From: Clostridiales bacterium UBA1390
Lineage (GTDB): Bacteria; Bacillota; Clostridia; Lachnospirales; Bianqueaceae
DNA: 64,000 nucleotides
Direction of reading: 5' to 3'
Assembly: GCA_002305315.1 (NCBI GenBank)
Contig: DBQQ01000006.1
Location: 62,001 to 126,000 of the forward strand
The translations under genes were made by a program, and so were the position numbers. The notes below the pieces were generated by a model. The model made no database searches and had not been told where the DNA came from. It saw nothing but the letters and a program-made list of their open reading frames with translations. Positions 8,507 through 17,401 of this stretch are shown here, in pieces (within the stretch, counting starts at the first letter, position 1; the number at the start of each line of letters is the position of its first letter).

Positions 8507-8968
8507 ATGGAAGTTGAAAATATCATTCGTTTAATCGAGGCTGTGGAAAAAGCAGGCCTTGCTTCCTTTGAACTGAAGGAGGGAGAATTCTCATTGTCTA
8601 TGGCGTCTGCGCGGGGAGCAGAACCCATTGTCATGGCAGCGCCCATGACAGCAGTCTCTGCTGCTGCGGCTGGTGCTGCATTGCAGCCTCAAGAGAACAC
8701 GAGCGAAATGAAGTCCGCTATGATGGAAGGATTAGAAGCCGTGACCTCTCCGCTTGTCGGCGTATTTTATGAGGCACCGGGACAGGGAGAAGCGCCCTTT
8801 GTCCGCGTGGGAGACCGGGTGAAGAAGGGACAGACGATCGGTATTATCGAGGCGATGAAGCTGATGAACGAGATTCCGGCCACCTGTGACGGCGTGGTGG
8901 AGTCGATCCTGGTGAAAAACGAGCAGACCGTAGAATACGGACAGCCATTGGTGCAGATTCGTCCCTGA
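8507..8968 (+). CDS. accB: Biotin carboxyl carrier protein of acetyl-CoA carboxylase
   Basis: Carries CO2 on biotin between the carboxylase (AccC) and the carboxyltransferase (AccAD). The 153-aa product has an N-terminal helical segment ([15 protein letters not shown]), an Ala-rich flexible linker (about residues 45-65) and a C-terminal biotinyl domain. The biotinylation motif EAMKLMNE puts the modified Lys at residue 118. GGAGGAATAAA precedes ATG 8507, and the fabF stop is 1 nt upstream. Its place between fabF and fabZ matches the streptococcal-type cluster order. Confidence 0.95.
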   Translation: MEVENIIRLIEAVEKAGLASFELKEGEFSLSMASARGAEPIVMAAPMTAVSAAAAGAALQPQENTSEMKSAMMEGLEAVTSPLVGVFYEAPGQGEAPFVRVGDRVKKGQTIGIIEAMKLMNEIPATCDGVVESILVKNEQTVEYGQPLVQIRP

Positions 8969-8981
8969 GGAGGAAACAGAC

Positions 8982-9410
8982 ATGTTGAATATAGATGAGA
9001 TTTTAAAAATTCTGCCGCATCGGACGCCTTTTTTGCTGATCGATCGGATTGATGAAATGGAACCGGGAAAACGGGCCGTGGGTACGAAATGTGTCAGCTT
9101 TAATGAGCCGTACTTTGCCGGACATTTTCCGGGAATGCCAGTGATGCCGGGCGTATTGATTATTGAAGCCCTGGCGCAGGTAGGCGCAGTGGCGCTTCTT
9201 TCCGAGGAAGAGAACAAGGGGAAAGTGGCCTTTTTTGGCGGTATCGATAATGCCCGGTTCAAGGACAAGGTGGTGCCCGGCGATGTACTGCGTCTGGAAG
9301 TGGAGATTATCCGAAAGAAGGGGCCTGTGGGGTATGGCATGGCCAAGGCATATAAACAAGGCAGCAAGAAACCCTGTGCTCATGCAGAACTGATGTTTGT
9401 GGTGCAGTGA
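8982..9410 (+). CDS. fabZ: 3-hydroxyacyl-ACP dehydratase
   Basis: Dehydrates beta-hydroxyacyl-ACP to trans-2-enoyl-ACP, the substrate of FabK. 142-aa hot-dog fold protein: [12 protein letters not shown] near the N terminus, and the active site [15 protein letters not shown] with H48 and E62. GAGGAAAC precedes the ATG. Whether this enzyme also isomerises to cis-3 (as FabM or FabN do for unsaturated chains) cannot be told from sequence. No separate isomerase is in the operon. It is followed by a structured repeat before accC. Confidence 0.94.
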   Translation: MLNIDEILKILPHRTPFLLIDRIDEMEPGKRAVGTKCVSFNEPYFAGHFPGMPVMPGVLIIEALAQVGAVALLSEEENKGKVAFFGGIDNARFKDKVVPGDVLRLEVEIIRKKGPVGYGMAKAYKQGSKKPCAHAELMFVVQ

Positions 9411-9484
9411 CGTGGCTTGACAGCTGTTTGGATCGAAGAGATAGAGCCACGTCTCGAGATGGCAGCTCTTGAGATGCCGTCTCG
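9410..9484 (+). repeat. Two-hairpin intergenic repeat, copy A (diverged)
   Basis: Directly after the fabZ stop. Hairpin 1 pairs ACGTGGC (9410-9416) with GCCACGT (9446-9452), and its 5' arm is followed by the conserved TTGACAG. Hairpin 2 pairs CGAGATGGCA (9455-9464) with TGCCGTCTCG (9475-9484). Same architecture as the copies at 21555 and 30001 but with many substitutions that keep pairing. No second copy of the 5' segment follows here. It lies inside the fatty acid operon between fabZ and accC. Confidence 0.65.
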
Positions 9485-9517
9485 GGAGAAATCAGGGTTA
9501 TGGTGGAAGGAGTAAAG

Positions 9518-10870
9518 ATGTTTGATAAGATTTTGATTGCGAACCGGGGAGAAATCGCGGTGCGCATCATTCGGGCCTGCCGGGAAATGGGAATCCGTAC
9601 CGTGGCCGTTTGTTCGGAAGTGGATCGGGAGGCGCTGCATGCACAGCTGGCGGATGAGACGATCTGCATCGGGCCGAACGCTCCCAAGGATAGTTATCTG
9701 AACGTGGAACGCATCCTGTCCGCGGCGCTTTCCACGGGTGCGGAAGCGATTCATCCGGGGTTTGGTTTTCTGTCTGAGAACAGCCGTTTTGCCCGGATGA
9801 CAGAACAGTGCGGACTGACCTTTATCGGGCCTTCTGCGCAGTGTATCGATCAGATGGGGAACAAGGCCATCGCACGCAGTAAGATGATACAGGCGGGGGT
9901 TCCGGTGATACCGGGGTCGGAAGGAATCGTCAAGAATGTACGAGAAGCCAAGCGCCTGGCGCAGAAGATCGGGTATCCGGTCATGATTAAAGCAGCAGCC
10001 GGCGGCGGTGGACGAGGTATGCGTCTGGCCAAAACGCCGGAAGAATTTAAAAGCATGTTTGAAGCCGCGCAGCTGGAGACACAGAGTGCGTTTGGGGATG
10101 ATGGCATGTACCTGGAACGGTATATCGAAAACGCGCGCCATATCGAGTTTCAGATCATGGCAGACAAACAGGGAAACGTGGTACACCTGGGAGAGCGGGA
10201 CTGTTCGATTCAACGAAGAAATCAGAAGATGATCGAAGAATCCCCTTCGACCGCGCTGACGCCCCGATTACGCCGAAAAATGGGAGCAGACGCGGTGAAA
10301 GCCGCAAAAGCAGTCTCCTATAATAGTGCGGGGACGGTGGAGTTCTTGCTGACGGAGAAGGGAGAATACTTCTTCATGGAGATGAACACCCGAATTCAGG
10401 TGGAACATCCTGTGACGGAGATGGTGACGGGCCGGGATCTGATTCGGGAGATGATCCGCGTGGCCGCGGGAGAGCCACTCTCCTTTTCACAGAATGATGT
10501 GGTATTGCAGGGCCATGCGATAGAATGCCGAATCAATGCGGAGGATCCGGAACATGGGTTCCGTCCCACACCGGGTCATGTCATAGAATTGCATTTTCCC
10601 GGCGGCTTTGGAGTTCGGGTAGATTCTGCGTTATATAGTGGGTATACAGTTCCGCCCTATTATGATTCCATGCTGGCCAAGCTGATCGTGCATAGCGAAA
10701 CTCGGGAAGACGCGGTGCGTAAGATGCAGAGCGCCCTGGGAGAGACGGTGATCGGCGGGGTGACTACGAATGTGGATTTTCTGTATGACCTGATGCATGA
10801 AGAGGCGTTTTTGCAAGATGACATTATCACGATTCGGACGATGCTGGAAGAGAAAGGATCGAAATCATGA
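9518..10870 (+). CDS. accC: Acetyl-CoA carboxylase, biotin carboxylase subunit
   Basis: ATP-dependent carboxylation of biotin on AccB. The 450-aa ATP-grasp enzyme shows [20 protein letters not shown] at the N terminus, the glycine-rich ATP lid [12 protein letters not shown] near residue 160, and [17 protein letters not shown] near 285, which carries the metal-binding Glu and catalytic Arg. Start ATG 9518 follows GGAAGGAG; an in-frame ATG at 9500 lies ahead of this ribosome site. It is separated from fabZ by 107 nt holding repeat copy A, and overlaps accD as ATGA. Confidence 0.96.
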   Translation: MFDKILIANRGEIAVRIIRACREMGIRTVAVCSEVDREALHAQLADETICIGPNAPKDSYLNVERILSAALSTGAEAIHPGFGFLSENSRFARMTEQCGLTFIGPSAQCIDQMGNKAIARSKMIQAGVPVIPGSEGIVKNVREAKRLAQKIGYPVMIKAAAGGGGRGMRLAKTPEEFKSMFEAAQLETQSAFGDDGMYLERYIENARHIEFQIMADKQGNVVHLGERDCSIQRRNQKMIEESPSTALTPRLRRKMGADAVKAAKAVSYNSAGTVEFLLTEKGEYFFMEMNTRIQVEHPVTEMVTGRDLIREMIRVAAGEPLSFSQNDVVLQGHAIECRINAEDPEHGFRPTPGHVIELHFPGGFGVRVDSALYSGYTVPPYYDSMLAKLIVHSETREDAVRKMQSALGETVIGGVTTNVDFLYDLMHEEAFLQDDIITIRTMLEEKGSKS

Positions 10871-11715
10871 TGCTGAAGGAAATGTTTAAGAAAACGCCGG
10901 CAGTCGAGAAGACACGGCATGTGGTACAGCTGCCGGATGGATTGTTCCAGAAATGTCCCCAGTGCCATCATATCGTATATACGGAAGATCTGGTGGAGAA
11001 TCAATATGTATGTCCAGAATGCGGACATTACTGGCGTGTAAGCGCCAGAGCCAGGCTTTCGATGGTGCTTGACAAGGGAAGTTTTACAGAATGGGAAGAG
11101 GATCTTGTTTCCAAGGATCCGCTGCAGTTCCCCGGATATCTTGAGAAGATCGCAAAAACGCAGGGGGCTACAGGGCTCAGCGAGGCTGTCATCGTGGGAC
11201 GGGGACGGATTCGCAAGCTGGATACGGCGATCGGAGCCATGAGTTCGGATTTCCTGATGGGAAGCATGGGGCAGGTCGTTGGAGAACGGATCACCAGACT
11301 GTTTGAGCGGGCGACGGAAGAAAAACTGCCGGTGGTACTTTTCTGCTGTTCTGGCGGAGCTAGGATGCAGGAAGGGATTCATTCCTTGATGCAGATGGCG
11401 AAGACGGCACAGGCGGTCCGCAGGCATAGCGAGGCGGGACTGCTGTATGTGTCCGTATTGACGGATCCCACGACGGGGGGCGTCATGGCGAGTTTTGCCA
11501 TGCTGGGAGATGTGATCCTTGCGGAGCCGGGCGCTCTGATCGGGTTTGCTGGACCGCGGGTCATCGAACAGACGATTCGGCAGAAACTGCCGGAGGGATT
11601 TCAGACCTCTGAATTTCTTCTGGAGCATGGCTTTGTGGATCGTATCGTAAAACGGGGACAGTATCGGAAAACGCTGCAGATGTTGATAAGGAGTGCGCAA
11701 TGGAAAACGGTATAA
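10867..11715 (+). CDS. accD: Acetyl-CoA carboxylase, carboxyltransferase subunit beta
   Basis: With AccA, transfers CO2 from carboxybiotin to acetyl-CoA, making malonyl-CoA. 282 aa. The N-terminal zinc ribbon has CPQC and CPEC pairs (about residues 36-58) and is followed by the crotonase-like carboxyltransferase fold. GSGG-like oxyanion segments appear as [11 protein letters not shown] near 160 and [13 protein letters not shown] near 200. ATG 10867 overlaps the accC stop (ATGA). It overlaps accA by 16 nt. Confidence 0.95.
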   Translation: MMLKEMFKKTPAVEKTRHVVQLPDGLFQKCPQCHHIVYTEDLVENQYVCPECGHYWRVSARARLSMVLDKGSFTEWEEDLVSKDPLQFPGYLEKIAKTQGATGLSEAVIVGRGRIRKLDTAIGAMSSDFLMGSMGQVVGERITRLFERATEEKLPVVLFCCSGGARMQEGIHSLMQMAKTAQAVRRHSEAGLLYVSVLTDPTTGGVMASFAMLGDVILAEPGALIGFAGPRVIEQTIRQKLPEGFQTSEFLLEHGFVDRIVKRGQYRKTLQMLIRSAQWKTV

Positions 11716-12476
11716 ACGCATGGGAGAAGGTGCAGTTGGCACGGGATAAGGAGCGTCCCTACGCGGCAGATTATATAGAAGAGATCTGCGATGAGTTCAT
11801 GGAACTGCACGGAGATCGGCTGTCTGGGGATGATGGGGCACTGATTGGAGGCATCGGAAGGATTGATTCGTACTATGTCACGATTCTGGCACAGCAGAAG
11901 GGCCGCAGCGTGAAACAGAACATGAAGCGGAATTTCGGCATGGTCTCTCCAGAAGGATATCGTAAGGCAGTCAGGCTGGCCCGCATGAGTGAAAAATTCC
12001 ATCGGCCGATCCTCTGTCTGGTAGATACACCGGGCGCATTCTGCGGGATAGAAGCGGAAGAGAACGGACAGGGAGAAGCGATTGCGCAGACTATCTATCA
12101 AATGTCCGGGCTGAAAGTACCGATTCTTTCCGTGGTCATCGGAGAAGGCGGCAGCGGCGGCGCACTGGCGCTTGCGGTAGCGGATGCGGTCTACATGGCA
12201 GAAAACGCAGTCTATTCGATCCTATCTCCAGAAGGGTTCGCCTCGATTCTGTGGAAGGACAGCGGCAGGGCGGCCGAAGCGGCAGAACTCATGAAAATGA
12301 CCGCGCCGGAACTTTATCAGATGGGCGTGGTTGACAAACTCTTGCCGGAACGGGAAGAGGGGGGCGTCGAGGGCTCGCAATTTAAAAAAGAGGTCTTGGC
12401 ATTTCTAGAAACCTATGGTACTATAGATGCGGAAACCTTGGTTTCCAGACGATACGAGCGTTTTCGCAAACTATAA
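11700..12476 (+). CDS. accA: Acetyl-CoA carboxylase, carboxyltransferase subunit alpha
   Basis: Partner of AccD in malonyl-CoA formation. 258 aa, shorter than the E. coli protein (about 319) because the N-terminal helical extension is reduced, as in streptococcal-type AccA. Conserved blocks: [19 protein letters not shown] near residue 36, [14 protein letters not shown] near 80, [20 protein letters not shown] near 108, and [11 protein letters not shown] near 147. It overlaps accD by 16 nt. The DegV gene follows after 11 nt with its own AAAGGAGA ribosome site. Confidence 0.95.
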   Translation: MENGINAWEKVQLARDKERPYAADYIEEICDEFMELHGDRLSGDDGALIGGIGRIDSYYVTILAQQKGRSVKQNMKRNFGMVSPEGYRKAVRLARMSEKFHRPILCLVDTPGAFCGIEAEENGQGEAIAQTIYQMSGLKVPILSVVIGEGGSGGALALAVADAVYMAENAVYSILSPEGFASILWKDSGRAAEAAELMKMTAPELYQMGVVDKLLPEREEGGVEGSQFKKEVLAFLETYGTIDAETLVSRRYERFRKL

Positions 12477-12487
12477 AGGAGATCACA

Positions 12488-13363
12488 ATGGGTAAAAATA
12501 TTGGAATCGTCACGGATAGCAACAGTGGTATCACGCAGAAGCAGGGAGAAGAACTGGGAATTCATGTGCTGCCGATGCCATTTACAGTAAACGGAACGCC
12601 TTATTTTGAGGATATCAATCTGAGTCAGGAACAGTTTTATGCGCGGCTGGCGGAAGGCGCGGATATTGCGACCTCACAGCCCTCTCCGGAAGCGGTCATG
12701 GATCTATGGAACCGTCTGCTGGAACGATATGATGAACTGGTCCATATTCCCATGTCCAGCGGCCTCAGTGGGTCTTGTGAGACTGCGATTCTCCTGTCAG
12801 GGGAGTATGATGGCAGAGTCCAGGTGGTCAATAATCAGAGAATCAGCGTGACACAGCGTCAGTCGGTGCTGGACGCCATGCATCTGGCGTCCCAGGGATT
12901 CAGCGCAAAACAGATTAAAGACACACTGGAAGCCAAGAAGATGGAAACGGGCATTTACATCATGGTGGACACCCTGAAGTATCTGCGCAAGGGCGGCAGA
13001 ATCACACCGGCCGCGGCCGCGCTGGGTACGGTCCTGCGTTTGAAGCCGGATCTACAGATCCATGGCGCCAGACTGGATGCCTTCGCGAAGGCCAGAACGG
13101 TGCAGCAGGCCAAGACGCTGATGATCAATGCCCTGAGAAACGACATCGAACAATGCTTCGGGAGAAAGGATGTCGATCCCTCCTTATACCATTTGGAAGT
13201 CGCCCACACGCAGAATGAGGCTGCTGCCATGGAACTGCGCAGCCAGCTGATGGAGGCCCTGCCCGGTAGCCAGGAGGTACATGTGGATCGGCTCTCCTTA
13301 AGCGTATCCTGTCATATCGGGCCGGGTGCGTTGGCAGTGGCGTTCAGTCGGAAGATCGACTAA
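12488..13363 (+). CDS. DegV family (FakB-type) fatty-acid-binding protein
   Basis: 291-aa EDD-fold protein. DegV/FakB proteins bind a single fatty acid; with the kinase FakA they phosphorylate exogenous fatty acids for membrane lipid synthesis. Visible features: the start NIGIVTDSNSGITQKQGEELG, the MSSGLSGS acyl-binding loop near residue 82, and the conserved DTLKYLRKGGRI segment near 160. It is co-directional with accA at 11 nt, which fits a lipid role. No FakA-like kinase is in the window, so FakB activity is inferred from family and context. A strong hairpin follows the gene. Confidence 0.85.
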   Translation: MGKNIGIVTDSNSGITQKQGEELGIHVLPMPFTVNGTPYFEDINLSQEQFYARLAEGADIATSQPSPEAVMDLWNRLLERYDELVHIPMSSGLSGSCETAILLSGEYDGRVQVVNNQRISVTQRQSVLDAMHLASQGFSAKQIKDTLEAKKMETGIYIMVDTLKYLRKGGRITPAAAALGTVLRLKPDLQIHGARLDAFAKARTVQQAKTLMINALRNDIEQCFGRKDVDPSLYHLEVAHTQNEAAAMELRSQLMEALPGSQEVHVDRLSLSVSCHIGPGALAVAFSRKID

Positions 13364-13422
13364 AGTAAAAAAACATCATCGAGTTCGCGCCTCCCATGCT
13401 ATAAGGAGGATGCGAAAGCAGT

Positions 13423-13475
13423 AAGAGGAATGAGAGATGGATCAATTTGCCGAAAATGCCATCCTCATTCCTCTT
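13423..13475 (+). terminator. Long hairpin between degV and the GH127 gene, terminator-like
   Basis: The 12-bp stem AAGAGGAATGAG / CTCATTCCTCTT (13423-13434 with 13464-13475) extends inward by ATGG/CCAT. A T7 run comes only at 13487-13493, so the spacing is longer than ideal for an intrinsic terminator. A smaller stem CCTCC/GGAGG lies just upstream (13391-13410). Confidence 0.5.
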
Positions 13476-13501
13476 GCATTTATACGTTTTTTTGTTATAA
13501 T
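13474..13501 (+). promoter_or_regulatory. Promoter for the GH127 operon
   Basis: TTGCAT at 13474-13479, 16-nt spacer, TATAAT at 13496-13501, 45 nt ahead of the GH127 ATG. The -35 overlaps the 3' arm of the preceding hairpin. Confidence 0.55.
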
Positions 13502-13545
13502 AGAGGTATCAACAAGAGGGAGATTCCCGGGAAGGATGGACCAGC

Positions 13546-15513
13546 ATGATACAGAACGCAGTAAAAAGCCCATACGCAGCGGTAAAACCCATACATCCGC
13601 TGCAGAACCGATGGACAGGAGGCCTCTGGAAGGAGCGATTTGACACCTGTAAGACCGTGACGATTCCACATATCCGCCAGCTTTTTGAGGATGAAAACGG
13701 TTTTCATGTGGTGGAAAATTTCCGGATCGCCGCCGGGCAGAAGGAAGGCCATTTTAAGGGAACCCCCTTTGGAGATGGGGATTTTTATAAGTGGATGGAG
13801 GGCGCGATCCTGACGGCGGTTTTGAGCGAGGATGCGGATATGCTCGCGCAGATCGACGCGTATATTGCCCTGATCGCGGAAGCGCAGCTTGAAGACGGGT
13901 ATATCTCGACCAAGCAGATCATCGGAGAGCGCCAGGGCAATGGTGTGGTGAGACAGGGTGATATCAATGATTTTGAGGTATATAACATCGGTCACCTGTT
14001 AACGGCAGCGTGTCTGCACTATAAGACGACGGGAAAGACGAATTTCATGGATGTGGCCCAGAAGGCGGCTCAGTATCGGAAACATCTGTATGAGGAGGCA
14101 GCACGCACGAAAGAAGTGAAGACGGCTGTATGCCCCTCTCACTACATGGGACTGATCGAGATGTACCGTACCACAGGGCAGGAGGAGTATCTGCGCCTGG
14201 CGGAACTGTCGATCAACCTGCGGGATTCCGTCCAGAATGGGCTCGATGATAATCAGGACCGGATTCCGCTGCGGACGCATGATAAGATTGTGGGCCATGC
14301 CGTGCGTTCCACGTATTTATACGCGGGCGTGGCGGATCTGTATGCGGAGACGGGAGAAAAGACGCTGTACGACATGCTGCACCGCGTGTGGGCCAGCTGT
14401 ATTCACAAGAAGATCTACATTACGGGCGGTGTGGGCGCGCTATACAATGGCGTGTCGCCGTATGGGAACTTCTGGCACGATCAGAAGATGCACCAGGCCT
14501 TTGGCTATGAGTATCAACTGCCGAATATCACCGCGTATAATGAGACCTGTGCGGCCCTCGGCAATGTGTTCTGGAATTATCGGATGTTCCTTCTGGAGCC
14601 CAGGGCTGTCTACTTCGACTGGATCGAGAGAACCCTGCTGAACGTGGCCCTCTCCGCGATCAATCTGGAAGGAAACAAGTATTTCTACGAGAATATGCTG
14701 CGCAGGACGAAGAAGTTGGACTATGAGCTTTGTTGGCCCCTGCACCGGACAGAATCCATCAGCAGTTTCTGCTGTCCGCCCAATCTGATGCGGACAATCG
14801 CAGAGTCCGCGCAATATGCGTATACGCTTTCGGAGGATGCGATCTGGACAGGCCTATACGGAGACTGTGAGGCGAAGATTACCCTGGAAAACGGCGCCGA
14901 TTTTGTGCTTGCACAAAGAACGGCCTATCCCTATGACGGCAAGATCCGATTCACTGCGAGTCAGATCAAGCAGGATCACCCGTTCACGCTGCGGCTGCGC
15001 ATCCCAGGGTGGGTCAAGAGCGGATGTATCCGATATGGGGAGCAGAATATTCCGTTGACGAAAAAAGAAGCGGGAACCTATGTGGCGATTGAGATTCGGT
15101 CGCTCCAGGATTTCTGTGTGGAGCTGATGCTGGATATGCCGGTGCGCATGACGCAGGCGCATCCATTCGTAGAAGAATGTGTGGGACAGGTGGCAGTAGA
15201 GAGGGGACCGCTGGTATACTGCATGGAAACGCCCGATGTCGAGGCTTCCAGCCTGGATCAGGTGTTGATCGATCCCGCGGCAGAAGCCGATGTGCAGATG
15301 ATCGAGGTAGAAGGCCGCCGGATCCCGGCCCTGCAGATGACGGCCAGGCTGCATAAGCCCTGGACAGAGGAACTATACCAGGAATACGAGGAAGAAGAGC
15401 CGGAGAAGGTGCGGATACAGATGATTCCCTATTTTGCATGGGATAATCGCGGCGCGGATGGCGAGATGAGAATCTGGACGCCGGTGTATCATGCGGGAAT
15501 GGAAGAAAGGTGA
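13546..15513 (+). CDS. GH127 beta-L-arabinofuranosidase
   Basis: Releases L-arabinofuranose from plant glycans or arabinogalactan/extensin-type oligosaccharides; intracellular, since no signal peptide is seen. 655 aa, usual for family GH127 (former DUF1680). The zinc/cysteine active site of the bifidobacterial enzyme HypBA1 (E338, C340, C417, C418) is matched in order by E333, C335 (NETCAA) and C409, C410 (SFCCPPN), with the first Cys of the CC pair as the nucleophile. The N-terminal KWMEGAI segment and the (alpha/alpha)6 barrel region precede them; a beta-sandwich tail follows. GGGAAGGA precedes ATG 13546. PH-domain and lipoprotein genes follow at 4 nt and by overlap. Confidence 0.9.
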   Translation: MIQNAVKSPYAAVKPIHPLQNRWTGGLWKERFDTCKTVTIPHIRQLFEDENGFHVVENFRIAAGQKEGHFKGTPFGDGDFYKWMEGAILTAVLSEDADMLAQIDAYIALIAEAQLEDGYISTKQIIGERQGNGVVRQGDINDFEVYNIGHLLTAACLHYKTTGKTNFMDVAQKAAQYRKHLYEEAARTKEVKTAVCPSHYMGLIEMYRTTGQEEYLRLAELSINLRDSVQNGLDDNQDRIPLRTHDKIVGHAVRSTYLYAGVADLYAETGEKTLYDMLHRVWASCIHKKIYITGGVGALYNGVSPYGNFWHDQKMHQAFGYEYQLPNITAYNETCAALGNVFWNYRMFLLEPRAVYFDWIERTLLNVALSAINLEGNKYFYENMLRRTKKLDYELCWPLHRTESISSFCCPPNLMRTIAESAQYAYTLSEDAIWTGLYGDCEAKITLENGADFVLAQRTAYPYDGKIRFTASQIKQDHPFTLRLRIPGWVKSGCIRYGEQNIPLTKKEAGTYVAIEIRSLQDFCVELMLDMPVRMTQAHPFVEECVGQVAVERGPLVYCMETPDVEASSLDQVLIDPAAEADVQMIEVEGRRIPALQMTARLHKPWTEELYQEYEEEEPEKVRIQMIPYFAWDNRGADGEMRIWTPVYHAGMEER

Positions 15514-15517
15514 GAGT

Positions 15518-15970
15518 ATGAGTCAGAACGAGCAAGAAATCCTATGGAAAGATCGTAAACACCATCTGTGGTTTCCGATCAGTTTTACGAAGTATTATAT
15601 CACGGGTGGAAGACTCCACATTAAAAAGGGATTGTTATCCACGACTCACGATGAGACGATCCTGTATCGAGTTACAGACATAACGCTGAAGCGGACGCTG
15701 GCGCATCGAATCTTTGGGACCGGTACGATCATTCTCAAAGTCCAGGCAGACGCGATTCCTGTACAATCCCTAGAGAATATCAAATATCCGGAAGACGTCA
15801 GAACCTTTCTATCGGAACTGGTCGATCAGGAACGCGCAAAGCGGAATGTGGATGGACGGGAGATGTATGGCAGCATGGGAATGCCCCATGGACATGGTCC
15901 GCATCCCGATGATTTTCCGAATGATGGACCGGATGTGGAAGTACCGCCTCCACCGGAGGATCTCTCGTGA
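15518..15970 (+). CDS. PH-domain (YdbS/bPH_2-like) protein
   Basis: 150 aa. Residues about 8-108 form a bacterial pleckstrin-homology-like unit: WKDRKHHLWFPISFTKYYI, then RLHIKKGLLSTTHDETILYR, then VTDITLKRTLAHRIFGTGTI. The C-terminal 40 residues are a Met/His/Gly/Pro-rich tail with many Asp (PHGHGPHPDDFPNDGPD). There are no membrane helices, unlike many YdbS relatives. ATG 15518 is 4 nt after the GH127 stop with GAAAGG upstream. The stop is embedded in the GTGA that starts the lipoprotein gene. Function unknown; His/Asp tail metal binding would be a guess. Confidence 0.75.
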   Translation: MSQNEQEILWKDRKHHLWFPISFTKYYITGGRLHIKKGLLSTTHDETILYRVTDITLKRTLAHRIFGTGTIILKVQADAIPVQSLENIKYPEDVRTFLSELVDQERAKRNVDGREMYGSMGMPHGHGPHPDDFPNDGPDVEVPPPPEDLS

Positions 15971-16671
15971 GGTATGGATGGAGACGGATCCTGGGAGGCG
16001 TCGTTCTCGTCGTGCTGTTTCTGATGGGAGGTTGTGAAGCGGCGCCTGAGATAGAAAGCGAGGAGATCCTGGAGATCACGCCTCATTTTGTGACGAATCA
16101 GCAGGCGGACCGGGAGCTTGTGATTCATTTGACATCGGGCCGGTTTCGGGAAGACATACGGGCAGAAGATTTTTCGCTGTCCGAAGAACTGGGCGGGCTC
16201 TCCATCACCAGCGTTACACGGGTAGATGACACTACCGTGAACATTGTCTTATCGGGACAAACGACAGGACATTTAGCGGATCCTGAAACAGGGACTATTA
16301 TGATATCCTATGCGGCGATTGAAAGCGAGTCTGCTATGATTCGAAACGCCATAGGAGAATTGACAGTAGGAACTCCTTATATTGTGAATGTAAGCGAGGC
16401 CTTCCTCAATCTGCAGGATGGCGGAAAGGCACTGGAATATACGTTTATGGTAGAGGGTGGTTCCTGGGCTGAAGAGATTTCGCTGAATGATATTCAGTTA
16501 GAAGGCGTGTTCCAAAAAATGGATGTGGTGGAGCTGATTCGGGATGAGGAATACCTCAGACTGCATTTTGAGGGGATTACGGAAGCTGGCGAGGGTACGA
16601 TCACTTTTTTGACGACGGCATCTTCCTCCGGTAAAAAAACGTCCTTTGAATTCCATGTCAATGCTCCATGA
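15967..16671 (+). CDS. Lipoprotein, function unknown
   Basis: 234 aa with a clear lipoprotein signal: basic RYGWRR, hydrophobic ILGGVVLVVLFL, lipobox MGGC with Cys at about residue 19. The mature part is acidic and beta-rich, with two similar-looking segments (LVIHLTSGRFREDIRAEDFSL near 48-68, and a second half after residue 135 with MVEGGSWAEEISLNDIQLEG), suggesting duplicated Ig-like or beta-sandwich domains. The GTG start at 15967 is needed, because no ATG precedes the signal; it overlaps the PH-gene stop as GTGA. It ends the GH127 transcription unit before a strong terminator. No substrate can be assigned. Confidence 0.8.
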   Translation: MRYGWRRILGGVVLVVLFLMGGCEAAPEIESEEILEITPHFVTNQQADRELVIHLTSGRFREDIRAEDFSLSEELGGLSITSVTRVDDTTVNIVLSGQTTGHLADPETGTIMISYAAIESESAMIRNAIGELTVGTPYIVNVSEAFLNLQDGGKALEYTFMVEGGSWAEEISLNDIQLEGVFQKMDVVELIRDEEYLRLHFEGITEAGEGTITFLTTASSSGKKTSFEFHVNAP

Positions 16672-16682
16672 TGATTTGAAAG

Positions 16683-16721
16683 GGTTGTGAAAGGCAAGAA
16701 TCCCTGTTCACAACCTTTTTT
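16683..16721 (+). terminator. Intrinsic terminator of GH127 operon
   Basis: Stem GGTTGTGAA / TTCACAACC (16683-16691 with 16707-16715) followed by T6 at 16716-16721. Confidence 0.85.
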
Positions 16722-16762
16722 ATTTTGAACATGTAGCGGCAGTTTGTTTACAAAATGCTTGC

Positions 16763-16791
16763 TTTACATTTCCTAGGATAAAAGGTATAAT
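16763..16791 (+). promoter_or_regulatory. Promoter for queH
   Basis: TTTACA at 16763-16768, 17-nt spacer, TATAAT at 16786-16791, 52 nt before the queH ATG. Confidence 0.8.
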
Positions 16792-16843
16792 AGACCCAGC
16801 AGGACATATTATAGTATGTTTATAAAAGACTGGGGGAAAACAG

Positions 16844-17401
16844 ATGAATCTATTGTTGCATACCTGCTGTGCTCCCTGTTCTGTTGCCTGTGTGTCTCGG
16901 CTGCGGGAAGAGGGGATCCATCCGACTGCGTTCTGGTATAATCCGAATATTCATCCGTTGAAAGAGTATCGGGCCAGAAAGCAAACGCTGATCGAGTATG
17001 CCGCTTCCATTCATATGAAGGTGATCATGGAAGATGAATACGGATTACGGAAGTTCATTCAGGGGATTTATCCGGATTTTGATCATCGATGCGATTTCTG
17101 CTATCGAGTTCGTCTGGAGGAAACGGCGGCCCGTGCCAAAGAACGCGGGTTTGAGGCGTTTTCGACGACGCTCCTGATCAGTCCCTATCAGAAGCACGAA
17201 TGGATTCGAAAGCTGGGAGAAGAGATCGGAGAGAAATATGGAATTCCTTTCTTGTATCGTGATTTTCGGCCTTATTTTCGAGAAGGACAGGATCAGGCGC
17301 GTGCATTGGGACTGTACATGCAGAAATATTGTGGTTGTGTATTCAGTGAGGAAGAAAGATATGCTAAAAAGAAGAAGGGGGAGATAAATAATGGAACATA
17401 A
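16844..17401 (+). CDS. queH: Epoxyqueuosine reductase QueH
   Basis: Last step of queuosine biosynthesis, reducing epoxyqueuosine to queuosine at tRNA position 34; the non-cobalamin alternative to QueG. The 185-aa product is the former DUF208 family. It starts MNLLLHTCCAPCSVACVSRL, giving the vicinal CC plus CxxC region. CDFCYRVRL lies near residue 88, and the C-terminal YCGCVFSEEERY supplies further iron-sulfur/disulfide cysteines. GGGGGAAAACAG precedes the ATG. Its end overlaps the next glycosyltransferase by 11 nt; no other queuosine genes are in the window. Confidence 0.92.
   Translation: MNLLLHTCCAPCSVACVSRLREEGIHPTAFWYNPNIHPLKEYRARKQTLIEYAASIHMKVIMEDEYGLRKFIQGIYPDFDHRCDFCYRVRLEETAARAKERGFEAFSTTLLISPYQKHEWIRKLGEEIGEKYGIPFLYRDFRPYFREGQDQARALGLYMQKYCGCVFSEEERYAKKKKGEINNGT

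Noticed and set aside
10660-11742. 360-codon minus-strand frame across accC/accD/accA
   Set aside because: Same reason; it crosses three intact, overlapping acc genes.
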